64,000 nt of DNA from Solirubrobacter sp963736505 (GTDB lineage Bacteria > Actinomycetota > Thermoleophilia > Solirubrobacterales > Solirubrobacteraceae). The stretch covers positions 248,001 through 312,000 of the forward strand of contig CAVTOZ010000003.1 of the NCBI GenBank assembly GCA_963736505.1, in the 5' to 3' direction. The notes below the pieces were generated by a model, which searched no databases, had not been told where the DNA came from, and was given only the letters and a program-made list of their open reading frames with translations. Shown piece after piece: positions 52,179-61,260 of the stretch. The translations under genes were made by a program, and so were the position numbers. Every line of letters starts with the position of its first letter. Within the stretch, counting starts at the first letter, position 1.

Positions 52179-53167
52179 GGCTGCGCGACAAGCTGATCGC
52201 GGCAATCGTGGCCCTCGGCGCGCTGTTCAAGCTCGCGCAGCCCGAGCCCGAGGACGAGGAACGCGAGCGCATTGTCGCGCCCGGTCAGCCGAACCCGCGC
52301 GCCGAAGCGGTCGTGCTGGCGCTGCTCGTCCTGACCGCGCTGGGCGCGACGCTGTTCGTCGTCGCCTACGGACTCGACTGGTCCACGCAGGCCCTCGGCG
52401 GGATCCTCGGCGGAACCCTCGCGATCCTTGCGGCGGCGCTGATCGTGACGGCGCTGCAGCTGATCGCGACCGAGGAACTGCCGGATTCCTACCCCGCGGC
52501 CGGCACGCCCGAGGCGCAGCGCGAGGTCGCGCAGATCGTGCGCGAGAGCGGCGCCCCGCTCACCCGCAAGCGGCTGCTGGGCGCCGCGGCGGCGCTGGCC
52601 GGTACGGCGCTCGGCGCGGCATTCGTGACGCCCGCCGTCTCGCTCGGTCCGGTGTTCGACACGAGCCGGCTCAACGACTCGCCCTGGCGCCGCGGGCGGC
52701 GGCTCGTCGACACGGAGGGGAAGCGGCTGGCGGCGGACGCCATCGATACAGGGGCCTTCTATACCGCCTTCCCCGAGGGCGCCGACCGCAAGGCCATCTC
52801 GGCGCCCGTCATCGTCGTGCGGCTCGACCCTTCGGCCTTGCAGCTGCCGGCCGGAAGGAAGGACTGGGCGCCGCTGGGCATCGTCGCGTACTCGAAGATC
52901 TGCACCCATGCGGGCTGCGCAATCGCCCTCTACCGCAACCCGCTGTTCGCACCCACCGAGCCATCGCACGCATTGGTGTGCCCGTGCCACTACTCGACCT
53001 TCGACGTCTCCACCGGCGGCACGGTGCTGTTCGGACCCGCCGGGCGGCCGCTGCCACAGCTGCCGCTGATGATCGACGCCGCCGGGGACCTGCGCGCCGC
53101 AGGCGACTACTCCGGCCCGCCCGGCCCCTCGTGGTGGGGCGTGCGCAACCGCAAGGCAGGCACGTGA
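52175..53167 (+). CDS. qcrA: Rieske iron-sulfur protein of the bcc complex (QcrA)
   Basis: 330 residues. Three hydrophobic segments as in actinobacterial QcrA (one near the N-terminus, AVVLALLVLTALGATLFVVA, ILGGTLAILAAALIVTALQL), a further one before the soluble domain (LLGAAAALAGTALGAAFVTP), then the Rieske cluster: YSKICTHAGCAIALYRN and LVCPCHYSTFDVSTGG, with 2Cys-2His ligands. Overlaps both neighbours by 4 bases. Confidence 0.96.
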   Translation: MRLRDKLIAAIVALGALFKLAQPEPEDEERERIVAPGQPNPRAEAVVLALLVLTALGATLFVVAYGLDWSTQALGGILGGTLAILAAALIVTALQLIATEELPDSYPAAGTPEAQREVAQIVRESGAPLTRKRLLGAAAALAGTALGAAFVTPAVSLGPVFDTSRLNDSPWRRGRRLVDTEGKRLAADAIDTGAFYTAFPEGADRKAISAPVIVVRLDPSALQLPAGRKDWAPLGIVAYSKICTHAGCAIALYRNPLFAPTEPSHALVCPCHYSTFDVSTGGTVLFGPAGRPLPQLPLMIDAAGDLRAAGDYSGPPGPSWWGVRNRKAGT

Positions 53168-54573
53168 AGCACGACCCCGTCCTCGATCCCGTCGAGTTCA
53201 TCGACCAGCGCACCGGCGCCGCGCCGTTCCTGCGCAAAGCGATGCGCTATCTGTTCCCGGATCACTTCTCGTTCCTGTTCGGCGAGATCGCGCTCTACGC
53301 CTTCATCGTGCTGATCGCGACGGGCACGTTCCTCGCCCTGTTCTTCGAGCCGAGCCTTTCGGACACCGTCTACCGCGGCTCCTACGAGCCGTTGCGGGGC
53401 ATCGAGGTCAGCGAGGCCTACAAGTCGGCCGTCAACCTCTCGTTCGACGTCCGCGCCGGCCTGCTGATGCGCCAGACCCACCACTGGGCCGCCGACGTGT
53501 TCGTCGCCGCCATCGTCATCCACCTGCTGCGGGTGTTCTTCACCGGTGCATTCCGCAAGCCGCGCGAGCTGACCTATGTGATCGGGCTGACGATGCTGTT
53601 CGCCTCGCTGCTCGAGGGCTACCTCGGCTACTCGCTGGTCGACGACCTCCTGTCGGGCATGGGGCTCGCCATCGGCTACGGCGTCGCGGAGTCGATCCCG
53701 TTGGTGGGCGGCAACCTCGCGCTGCTGATCTGGGGGAACCCGTATCCCGGCGGTCCGGCGTTCGAGTCGCGCATGTTCATCGCCCACGTGTTCCTCCTCC
53801 CAGGCCTGATCGGCGTCCTCATCGCGGGGCATCTCGCGCTCGTCGCCTCGCGCCATCATGCGCAGTTCCGGCGCACGCGGCGCCACACGAACCGGAGGCT
53901 GATCGGCGTGCCGGCGTTCCCGGGCCAGGCGCCGCGGTCCCTGGGGCTCATGGCCGCCACGGCGGCCATGCTGTTCGGGCTCGGCGGCCTGGTCCAGATC
54001 AACCCGATCTGGCTGTGGGGCCCGTACGAGACGTGGCTGGGCACCAACGGAGCGCAGCCGGACTGGTACCTCGGCTGGCTGATCGGCGGCCTGCGGCTGA
54101 TGCCGGGCTTCGACGTCACGATCGGCAGCGCCACGGTCGTGCCGAACCCGTTCTGGGGTGGGGCGCTGTTCCCGCTCGCCGTCCTCTCTGTACTCGCGCT
54201 GTGGCCATGGGCCGAGCGCCGGCTCACCGGCGACACCGGCGTCCACAACCTCCTCGACCGTCCGCGCGACGCGCCGGCGCGCACCGGCCTCGGCGTGGGA
54301 CTGCTCGTGTGGATCTTCCTCGTCTTCTTCGCCGGCTCGTCGGACCGGATGTTCACGTTCCTCGGGATCGGCTACGTGACGCAGATCTGGTTCTGGCGCT
54401 TCGGCGTGTGGATCTTCCCCTTGCTGTTCGGCCTCAGCGCGCACCGCACGTGCCGCTGGCTGCAGCGGGTCGAGCGGATCGAGGCCGAGCGTGCGGCGGC
54501 GGAGGACGAGCCACGGGGACTCGCCGCGCCGATGGTGGCCGGCTCCCGCCCGCCTGGTCGCCCGCCGCCATAG
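53164..54573 (+). CDS. qcrB: Cytochrome b of the bcc complex (QcrB)
   Basis: 469 residues, GTG start overlapping the Rieske stop. Haem-ligand helices: RQTHHWAADVFVAAIVIHLL and MFIAHVFLLPGLIGVLIAGH. The quinol-site motif, PEWY in most organisms, reads QPDWYLGWLIGGLRLMPGF, the usual actinobacterial PDWY. Eight or nine helices and a Pro-rich tail. Last gene of the oxidase/bcc operon. Confidence 0.96.
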   Translation: MKHDPVLDPVEFIDQRTGAAPFLRKAMRYLFPDHFSFLFGEIALYAFIVLIATGTFLALFFEPSLSDTVYRGSYEPLRGIEVSEAYKSAVNLSFDVRAGLLMRQTHHWAADVFVAAIVIHLLRVFFTGAFRKPRELTYVIGLTMLFASLLEGYLGYSLVDDLLSGMGLAIGYGVAESIPLVGGNLALLIWGNPYPGGPAFESRMFIAHVFLLPGLIGVLIAGHLALVASRHHAQFRRTRRHTNRRLIGVPAFPGQAPRSLGLMAATAAMLFGLGGLVQINPIWLWGPYETWLGTNGAQPDWYLGWLIGGLRLMPGFDVTIGSATVVPNPFWGGALFPLAVLSVLALWPWAERRLTGDTGVHNLLDRPRDAPARTGLGVGLLVWIFLVFFAGSSDRMFTFLGIGYVTQIWFWRFGVWIFPLLFGLSAHRTCRWLQRVERIEAERAAAEDEPRGLAAPMVAGSRPPGRPPP

Positions 54574-54611
54574 ACCGCCGACCCCCGGGGACGCGGGGAC
54601 TTCCCGGTCGC

Positions 54612-55067
54612 TCAGGCGCCGGGCACGACGAGCACGGGCAGGCGTCCGTCCCGCACGGTCGTTCCGGACACGCTGCCGAGGACCGCCTCCTTGAGGATCG
54701 ATCCGCCGCTGCGTCCGACGACGAGCAGGCCGGCGCCGTGCTGGTGGGCAACGTCGACGAGTGCGTGGCCGATGTGGGCGTGGCTGGTCGCGCGGCAGGT
54801 GGCGGCGGTGGCGTGGAGGCCGAGCGCGCGGGCGGAGGCGGCGCCGCTCTCGGCGATCTCGGCGGCGGCGCGCTCGAGCCGAGACTGTTGCTCGAGGGGG
54901 AGCGCGGCGGCGCCGGCGGGTGTGACAAGTGGGCCTGCGGTCAGCAGGTCGGGGTCGTACCAGGCGTTGACGACGAGGGCGCGCGCGGCCGTCAGCGCTC
55001 GGGCCGCGACGGCGATGGCCTGGTCGGCCTCTTCTGAGCCGTCGTAGCCGATGACGAGGTCGAGCAC
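54612..55067 (-). CDS. Universal stress protein, single domain
   Basis: 151 residues from GTG 55067. LDLVIGYDGSEEADQAIAVA opens a full Usp domain that ends in LLVVGRSGGSILKEAVLGSV and RLPVLVVPGA. The ATP signature has RSGGSILKEAVLGS, acceptable for binding. It lies between qcrB and ctaG on the opposite strand, so it interrupts the respiratory genes. No operator of the left-hand families nearby. Confidence 0.93.
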   Translation of the reverse strand: MLDLVIGYDGSEEADQAIAVAARALTAARALVVNAWYDPDLLTAGPLVTPAGAAALPLEQQSRLERAAAEIAESGAASARALGLHATAATCRATSHAHIGHALVDVAHQHGAGLLVVGRSGGSILKEAVLGSVSGTTVRDGRLPVLVVPGA

Positions 55068-55187
55068 AGGACGTCCCTGCTCGTGATGTGATCGCGGCGA
55101 CAAGACGCGGTCGGCCGGCTGACGCGACGTGTTCGCCGGCGAACCCGGCGCGCGCGGTCGCACGCGCGAGGCGGCGACCATCGGCTC

Positions 55188-56057
55188 ATGCACCTCGGCG
55201 AGTTCCTGCCGCCTGTGATCGTCGCGGCCGTCTACGTGCTCGCGTACCGCGCCCGGACCCGGACCCTGGCGCGTTCACGGCGGGAGGTGGCCGCGTGGCG
55301 CCAGGGCGCGTTCGTCGCGGGCGTCGTGATCGTCGTCGCCGTCCAGTTGCCTCCGGCTGACGACCTCGCCGACGAGATCCTGATCGCGCACATGGCCCAG
55401 CATCTGCTGATCGGTGACGTGGCCTCGCTCCTGATCGTGATCGGGCTGACTGGACCGCTGCTCGCCCCGCTGCTGCGGATGCGCTGGACGCGTCGGCTGC
55501 GTCCGCTGACGCACCCGGTCGCGGCGCTCGCCATCTGGGCCCTCGACATGTACCTCTGGCGGCTCCCGGCGATCTATCAGGCCGCGATCCGGCACGACCT
55601 GCTCCACGCGGTCGAGCACGCGTCGTACATGTGGTGCGGGATGCTCCTTTGGATCGCGCTGCTGGGGCCGCTGCCCGGACCCGCCTGGTTCAGCGATTGG
55701 GCGCGGCTCGCCTATGTGGCGATCGTCCGCTTCGCCGGAGCCGTGCTGGCGAACGTCTTCATCTGGTCGCAGACGCTGTTCTATCCCTACTACCGTGCCG
55801 GCGACGCGCGCGCGGGCATGACCCCGCTGAGTGACCAGAACGTCGCCGGCGCGCTGATGATGGTCGAGCAGACCCTGCTCACCGTCGGACTGCTCGCCTG
55901 GCTGTTCCTGCGCTTCGCCTCACGGGATGAGGAGCGCCAGCAACTGCTTGATCTCGCGGCAGCCGAGGGCGTGCCGCTGAGTGAGCAGCGCGCCGCGCGC
56001 GCCGTCGCGGCCGGTGCGGGGGAGCGGCTCCGCGGGCGTCTCAGCGGCAGAGGCTGA
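55188..56057 (+). CDS. ctaG: Cytochrome c oxidase assembly factor CtaG (caa3 type)
   Basis: 289 residues with seven or eight membrane helices. Hallmark ILIAHMAQHLLIGDVASLLI, then MYLWRLPAIYQAAIRHDLLH and AVEHASYMWCGMLLWIALLG, where the His residues cluster as in caa3-type CtaG copper-insertion proteins. A charged C-terminal tail follows. It fits the nearby oxidase and the SCO1-TlpA protein as the assembly set. Confidence 0.93.
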   Translation: MHLGEFLPPVIVAAVYVLAYRARTRTLARSRREVAAWRQGAFVAGVVIVVAVQLPPADDLADEILIAHMAQHLLIGDVASLLIVIGLTGPLLAPLLRMRWTRRLRPLTHPVAALAIWALDMYLWRLPAIYQAAIRHDLLHAVEHASYMWCGMLLWIALLGPLPGPAWFSDWARLAYVAIVRFAGAVLANVFIWSQTLFYPYYRAGDARAGMTPLSDQNVAGALMMVEQTLLTVGLLAWLFLRFASRDEERQQLLDLAAAEGVPLSEQRAARAVAAGAGERLRGRLSGRG

Positions 56058-56091
56058 GCGATTCGCGGCGGCGCATGAATCCAGCCGGTGC

Positions 56092-57870
56092 TCAGCGGTG
56101 CCTGAGCTCCTCGACCTTGCCCTTGATCGCCTCCTTGACGATGCGGGCGCGGTGCGGGTCGCCCTCGACGAGCGCCTGCGTCATGTGCCGGGCCTGCTCG
56201 AAGCGGATATGGGGCGGGAGCGGCGGAACCTCGGGGTCGGTGATCGCCTCGAACACGACCGGGCCGGGCATCGCCAGCGCCTCGTCCCACGCCGGGCCCA
56301 CGTCCTCGGGCCGCTCGACGCGAATGCCCTTGAGCCCGATCAGCTCGGCGTAGCGGGCGAAGGGGAAGTCGGGCAGCACCTGCGAGGCCTGGAGCTTCGG
56401 GTCGCCGGCCAGCACGCGTTGCTCCCAGGTGACCTGGTTCAGGTCGTTGTTGTGGAGCACGAGGACGACGCACTGGCGGTTCCGCCAGCGCTCGCTGTAA
56501 TGCGCGATGTCGATCAGGGCGGCGTTGCCGAGCATCTGCATCGCGCCGTCGCCGAGACAGGCGATCACCGGGCGGTCGGGGTACGCGAACTTCGCGGCGA
56601 GTGCGTACGGGACGGCGGGGCACATCGTCGCGAGCGTGCCGGAGAGGGCCGTCTTCATGCCGGTCCGCAGGCGCAGCTGACGGGCCCACCAGTTCGTCGC
56701 CGAGCCCGAGTCGGAGGTCAAGATCGCGCGGTCGGGCAGCCGGTGCGAGAGCTCGCGGAAGACGTGCTGCGGGTTCAGCGGATCGGCGTCCTGCGCGGAG
56801 CGGGCGTCGATGATCTCCCACCAGCGCTCGACGTCGTGCTCGATCCGCTCGCGCCAGGAGCGGTCGCGCTTGCGCACGAGCCGCGGGATCAGCGCGCGCA
56901 GGGTGGCGCGGCTGTCGCCGGTCAGCCCGACCTCCATGGGATAGCGGATGTTGAGCATGCGTCCGTCGAGGTCGATCTGCACGCCGCGCGCCTGGCCTTC
57001 CTCGGGCAGCCATTCGGAGTACGGGAAGCTCGAGCCGACCATCAGCAGCGTGTCGCAGCTCTCCATCATCTCGTTGGTCGGCTTGGTGCCGAGCAGCCCG
57101 ATCGGACCGGTCACGAACGGCAGGTCGTCGGGCAGCACGGCGCGGCCGTTGAGGGCCTTGGCGACGCCGGCGCCGAGCAACTCCGCGACCTCGATCACCT
57201 CGTCCGCCGCCTGGGCCGCGCCCTGGCCGACGAGCATGGCGACCCTCTTGCCCGCGTTGAGCACTTCGGCGGCGCGCGCGAGGTCCTCGTCGCGCGGGCG
57301 CACGAGCGGGGGGCTGAAACCGGTCGAGGAGTACACGGCGCCGTGCATCCGCGGCGGCTCGGAGTGCTCGGCCTCCTGGACGTCCTCCGGCACGATGACG
57401 CATGTGACCGAGCGCGAGGCCTGGGCGATCCGCAGGGCGCGATCGATCAGGTGGCGCGCCTGGGCGGGATCCATGCAGTACTGGACGAACTCCGAGGCGA
57501 CGTCCTTGAACAAGACCTGGAGGTCGACCTCCTGCTGGTAGTTGGCGCCGAGCGACATCCGCTTCTGCTGGCCGACGATCGCGACGACGGGCTGGTGGTC
57601 GAGCTTGGCGTCGTAGAGGCCGTTGAGCAGATGGATCGCGCCTGGGCCGGAGGTCGCCATGCAGACGCCGACCTCGCCGGTCAGCTTGGCATGGGCCGTC
57701 GCGGCGAACGCGGCGATCTCCTCGTGGCGGGTCTGGATGAACTCCAGCCGGTCGCCGACGTCGTGGAACGCGCCGAGCAGGCCGTTGATGCCGTCGCCGG
57801 GGTAGCCATAGATGCGGCGGATCCCCCACTCCGTGAGCCGGTTGAGGATGAATTGGGCGGTATCGGGCAT
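56092..57870 (-). CDS. TPP-dependent pyruvate oxidase/dehydrogenase-type enzyme
   Basis: 592 residues from ATG 57870 (MPDTAQFILNRLTEWGIRRI). TPP-enzyme order: IYGYPGDGINGLLGAF and RHEEIAAFAATAHAK with the catalytic Glu; a central domain with VAMLVGQGAAQAADEVIEVA; and the C-terminal TPP site IACLGDGAMQMLGNAALIDI followed by LVLHNNDLNQVTWEQR. Closest type is the PoxB/pyruvate oxidase group, which decarboxylates pyruvate and passes electrons to quinone or O2; acetolactate synthase is less likely. It stands alone, convergent to ctaG. Confidence 0.88.
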   Translation of the reverse strand: MPDTAQFILNRLTEWGIRRIYGYPGDGINGLLGAFHDVGDRLEFIQTRHEEIAAFAATAHAKLTGEVGVCMATSGPGAIHLLNGLYDAKLDHQPVVAIVGQQKRMSLGANYQQEVDLQVLFKDVASEFVQYCMDPAQARHLIDRALRIAQASRSVTCVIVPEDVQEAEHSEPPRMHGAVYSSTGFSPPLVRPRDEDLARAAEVLNAGKRVAMLVGQGAAQAADEVIEVAELLGAGVAKALNGRAVLPDDLPFVTGPIGLLGTKPTNEMMESCDTLLMVGSSFPYSEWLPEEGQARGVQIDLDGRMLNIRYPMEVGLTGDSRATLRALIPRLVRKRDRSWRERIEHDVERWWEIIDARSAQDADPLNPQHVFRELSHRLPDRAILTSDSGSATNWWARQLRLRTGMKTALSGTLATMCPAVPYALAAKFAYPDRPVIACLGDGAMQMLGNAALIDIAHYSERWRNRQCVVLVLHNNDLNQVTWEQRVLAGDPKLQASQVLPDFPFARYAELIGLKGIRVERPEDVGPAWDEALAMPGPVVFEAITDPEVPPLPPHIRFEQARHMTQALVEGDPHRARIVKEAIKGKVEELRHR

Positions 57871-57967
57871 GGCCCGAACCTGCCCGCACGGCCGCGCGTC
57901 CATCGGATCCGGTACTCCCGCTTACCGGTACCCGCAGCCTGCGCGCCGAGACGGGAACGGGAAGTCC

Positions 57968-60900
57968 ATGACCGCGACCGCGAAGGCCCCCGGGCGCGTG
58001 CACGACGGCCCGGGAGGCACGAAGAACGATGTGGTGACCGTCGACGTCGGGCACCTCAAGCGCCGCCTGGAGAAGACGGTCCGCGGCGAGGTGCGCTTCG
58101 ATGCGGGCACGCTCGCGATGTACGCCAACGACTCGTCGAACTTCCGCCAGGTCCCGCTCGGCGTCGTCGTCCCGAAGAGCGTGGAGGACGTCGTGGCGAC
58201 GCATCGCGCCTGCGCGGAGTTCGGCGCCCCGATCGTCAACCGCGGCGGTGGGACGAGCCTGTCGGGCGAGACGGTCAACCGGGCCATCGTGATCGACAGC
58301 TCCAAGTACATGACGTGGATCGGCGACGTCGACCCCGAGCGCCGCGTGGTGCGCTGCCAGCCCGGCGCCATCAACGAGCAGGTCAATGAGAGGACGGGGG
58401 CACAGGCCGGCCTGATCTTCGGTCCCGACCCGTCCTCGCACTCGCGCTGCACGATCGGCGGCAACGTGGGCAACAACTCGTGCGGCATCCACTCGATCCA
58501 GGCGCAGCTCTATGGGCCCGGCCCCCGGATGTCGGACTGCGTCAACGAGCTCGAGGTCGTGACCTACGATGGCGAGCGCTTCCGCGTCGGCGTCGGCGAG
58601 GAGGAGCGACTCGGCGAGATCATCGCCGCCGGCGGCCGCAAGGGTGAGATCTACGGGCGGTTGCGCGATCTGCGCGATCGCTACGCCGACGTGATCCGCG
58701 AGCGGATGACGCCGGTCAGCGAGCTGCCGCGGCGCGTCTCGGGCTTCAACCTCGACGAGCTGCTGCCCGAGCGCGGCTTCAACGTGGCGCGCGCGCTTGT
58801 CGGCACCGAGAGCACGTGCGTCACCGCGACGGAGGTCGAGCTGATGCTCATGCCGGGGATGTACACACGCACGCTCGTCGTGGTCGAGTACGAGGACCTG
58901 CCGACCTGCGGGGACGACGTGGTCGAGATCGTCGAGCGGTTCCGGCCGATCGGGCTCGAGGGGCTCGACAAGCGCCTGATCTCCGATCAAGCGCAAGAGG
59001 ACATGCACGCCGATGCGATCAAGGAGCTGCCGGAGGCCGACCACGGGGACGCGTGGCTGCTCGTGCAGTTCGGGGCCGACAGCATCGAGGCGTGCGAGGC
59101 GCAGGTCGACCCGTTCGTCGCGTGGCTCACGGACGAGAAGGGCTACGACCGCGAGCGCATCTCGATCGTGCCGAGCAAGCAGGAGGGCGGCAACAGCGGC
59201 CGTATCTGGGAGATCCGCGAGGGAGGCCTGGGCGCGACCGCGTTCCCGCCCGACGGCAAGGACCACTGGCCGGGCTGGGAGGACTCCGCCGTCCCGCCCG
59301 AACGGGTCGGCGCCTACCTGCGAGAGCTGCGCACGCTCTACGACAAGTACGGCTACGAGGGCGCGACATACGGGCACTTCGGCCAGGGCTGCATCCACTC
59401 GCGCATCTCCTTCGACCTGCGTCACGCCGACGGCATCGCGACGTATCGGCGCTTTATGGACGAGGCCGCCGACCTCTGCATCCGCCACGGCGGGTCGCTG
59501 TCGGGCGAGCACGGGGACGGCCAGCAACGCGCCGAGCTGCTGGAGAAGCAGTACGGCCGGGAGCTCGTGGACGCCTTCCGCGAGTTCAAGCGCATCTGGG
59601 ATCCCGAGTCCAAGATGAATCCGGGCAAGGTCGTCGATCCGTTCCCGCTCGACGTCAACCTCAAGCTCGGCGTCGACTACCACCCGGCGCATCCGGACGT
59701 CCGCTTCGCCTACCAGCAGGACCGGGGCGACTTCGCGCACGCGGCGCTGCGCTGCGTCGGCGTGGGCAAGTGCCGCGTGCCCGACGCCGACACCGTGATG
59801 TGCCCGAGCTACATGGTCACCCGCGAGGAGGAGCACTCCACGCGCGGGCGCGCCCGCGTGTTGTGGGAGATGCTGCGCGGTGAAGTCGTGACCGGTGGCT
59901 GGCAGAGCCGCGAGGTCTACGACGCACTCGACCTCTGCCTGGCCTGCAAGGGCTGCACGAACGACTGCCCCGTCAACGTCGACATGCCGACGTACAAGGC
60001 CGAGTTCCTGCACCACCACTATAAGAGCCTGCGCCGCTGGCGGCCGCGGCACGCATACGCCTTCGGGTTCATCGACCAGGCCGCCCGCCTGGCTTCGAAG
60101 CTGCCGGGGCCCGTCAACCTGCTCACGCGGACTCGGCTCGCGAGGCTGCTGGCAGGGATCGATCGCCGGCGCGAGATCCCCGAGTTCGCGCCGATCACGC
60201 TGCAGGCGTGGTTCCGCCGCCGCGGAGCCGTCAACCCGGACGGCCCGCGCGTCGTGCTGTTCCCCGACACCTTCAACAACCACTTCCACACCGATGTCGG
60301 TGTCGCCTGCGTCGAGGCGCTGGAGGCGGCCGGGTGGCAGGTCGTAATGCCGGAAGCGCACATCTGCTGCGGGCGCCCGCTGTACGACTACGGCTTCCTC
60401 GACATGGCTGAGCGCTACCTGCGCCGTGTACTCGACGTGCTGCGTGATGACATCCGCGCGGGCACGCCGATCGTCGGCATGGAGCCGAGCTGCCTGGCCG
60501 TGTTCAAGGACGAGCTGACAGGCATGTTGCCGCACGACGAGGACGCGCAGCGACTGAACCGCTGCGCGTACCACTGGAGCGAGTTCTTCGAGCGCTTCGA
60601 GGTCGAGGTGCCGCGGGCGGCGCGCCAAGCGCTGCTGTGGGGCCACTGCCATCAAAAGGCGACTGGCGGCATGGATCCCGAGGTGCAGTTGCTCGCGCGC
60701 ATGGGGCTGGACGTCGAGCAGGCGAGCGGCGGCTGCTGTGGCTTGGCCGGCTCATGGGGCTTCGAGGCCGGCAGGTACGACATCTCGATGGAATGCGGGG
60801 AGCAAGGGTTGCTCCCGGCCGTGCGCGCCGCGAACGAGGACGCGGTCGTCGTGGCCAACGGCTTCTCGTGCAAGACCCAGCTCCAGCAGTCCGGCGAGAG

Positions 60901-61099
60901 CCGCCGCGCGCTGCACGTCGCGCAGGTGATGAAGCTCGCGCGCGAGCACCGGCCCGAGGGCTTCACCGAGGGCAAGCCCGAGGCCCGGTACTACGCGGTC
61001 AAGCCGCCGGCGCCGAAGGACCTCCGCCGCAAGCGAGCGGCGGCCGTCGCGGGCGTGGCGCTCGCGGCGGCGGGCGCCGGCGCTGCGCTCGCCCGCTGA
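57968..61099 (+). CDS. FAD-linked D-lactate/glycolate-type oxidase fused to Fe-S (GlcF-like) domains
   Basis: 1043 residues from ATG 57968. Residues about 45-270: FAD-binding type 4 domain (VPKSVEDVVATHRACAEFGA, PIVNRGGGTSLSGETVNRA, CTIGGNVGNNSCGIHSIQA). About 270-560: FAD-oxidase C domain, ending HGGSLSGEHGDGQQRAELLE. Then a ferredoxin-like pair (CRVPDADTVMCPSYMV, CLACKGCTNDCPVNVDMPT) and two CCG-type redox boxes (EAHICCGRPLYDYGF and SGGCCGLAGSWGFE). Oxidises a 2-hydroxyacid and passes electrons to quinone. The final 15 residues are a Lys/Arg then Ala-rich tail. Confidence 0.92.
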   Translation: MTATAKAPGRVHDGPGGTKNDVVTVDVGHLKRRLEKTVRGEVRFDAGTLAMYANDSSNFRQVPLGVVVPKSVEDVVATHRACAEFGAPIVNRGGGTSLSGETVNRAIVIDSSKYMTWIGDVDPERRVVRCQPGAINEQVNERTGAQAGLIFGPDPSSHSRCTIGGNVGNNSCGIHSIQAQLYGPGPRMSDCVNELEVVTYDGERFRVGVGEEERLGEIIAAGGRKGEIYGRLRDLRDRYADVIRERMTPVSELPRRVSGFNLDELLPERGFNVARALVGTESTCVTATEVELMLMPGMYTRTLVVVEYEDLPTCGDDVVEIVERFRPIGLEGLDKRLISDQAQEDMHADAIKELPEADHGDAWLLVQFGADSIEACEAQVDPFVAWLTDEKGYDRERISIVPSKQEGGNSGRIWEIREGGLGATAFPPDGKDHWPGWEDSAVPPERVGAYLRELRTLYDKYGYEGATYGHFGQGCIHSRISFDLRHADGIATYRRFMDEAADLCIRHGGSLSGEHGDGQQRAELLEKQYGRELVDAFREFKRIWDPESKMNPGKVVDPFPLDVNLKLGVDYHPAHPDVRFAYQQDRGDFAHAALRCVGVGKCRVPDADTVMCPSYMVTREEEHSTRGRARVLWEMLRGEVVTGGWQSREVYDALDLCLACKGCTNDCPVNVDMPTYKAEFLHHHYKSLRRWRPRHAYAFGFIDQAARLASKLPGPVNLLTRTRLARLLAGIDRRREIPEFAPITLQAWFRRRGAVNPDGPRVVLFPDTFNNHFHTDVGVACVEALEAAGWQVVMPEAHICCGRPLYDYGFLDMAERYLRRVLDVLRDDIRAGTPIVGMEPSCLAVFKDELTGMLPHDEDAQRLNRCAYHWSEFFERFEVEVPRAARQALLWGHCHQKATGGMDPEVQLLARMGLDVEQASGGCCGLAGSWGFEAGRYDISMECGEQGLLPAVRAANEDAVVVANGFSCKTQLQQSGESRRALHVAQVMKLAREHRPEGFTEGKPEARYYAVKPPAPKDLRRKRAAAVAGVALAAAGAGAALAR

Positions 61100-61215
61100 A
61101 CGGCTCGTCGATCGTCGCCAGTGAGCCCACCTACCTCGCCTGTGCGCCGGAATAAGGCGCCGCTTCGGCCGTGAGGGGCACCGCCGCCCGGACGCGCCGT
61201 CCGCTCTGAGACCGA

Positions 61216-61248
61216 CCGCGGGCGCCGGCAGAACGCCGGCGCCCGCGG
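61216..61248. terminator. Bidirectional stem-loop between convergent genes
   Basis: Perfect 14-bp stem CCGCGGGCGCCGGC with loop AGAAC and its exact complement. It lies between the ends of the FAD oxidase and the enolase-superfamily gene. No T-tract, as is frequent in very GC-rich actinobacteria, but position and strength fit a terminator for both. Confidence 0.75.
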
Positions 61249-61260
61249 ACGAACGCCTGG

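Noticed and set aside
55981..58389. An 802-codon plus-strand frame
   Set aside because: Antisense shadow of the TPP enzyme; no motifs, while the minus strand has all TPP motifs.
55790..60655. A 1621-codon open frame on the minus strand
   Set aside because: It runs antisense across ctaG, the TPP enzyme in another frame and the FAD oxidase; its composition (His/Val/Asp/Arg-rich) is the mirror of GC-rich genes, and the true genes there have clear domains.
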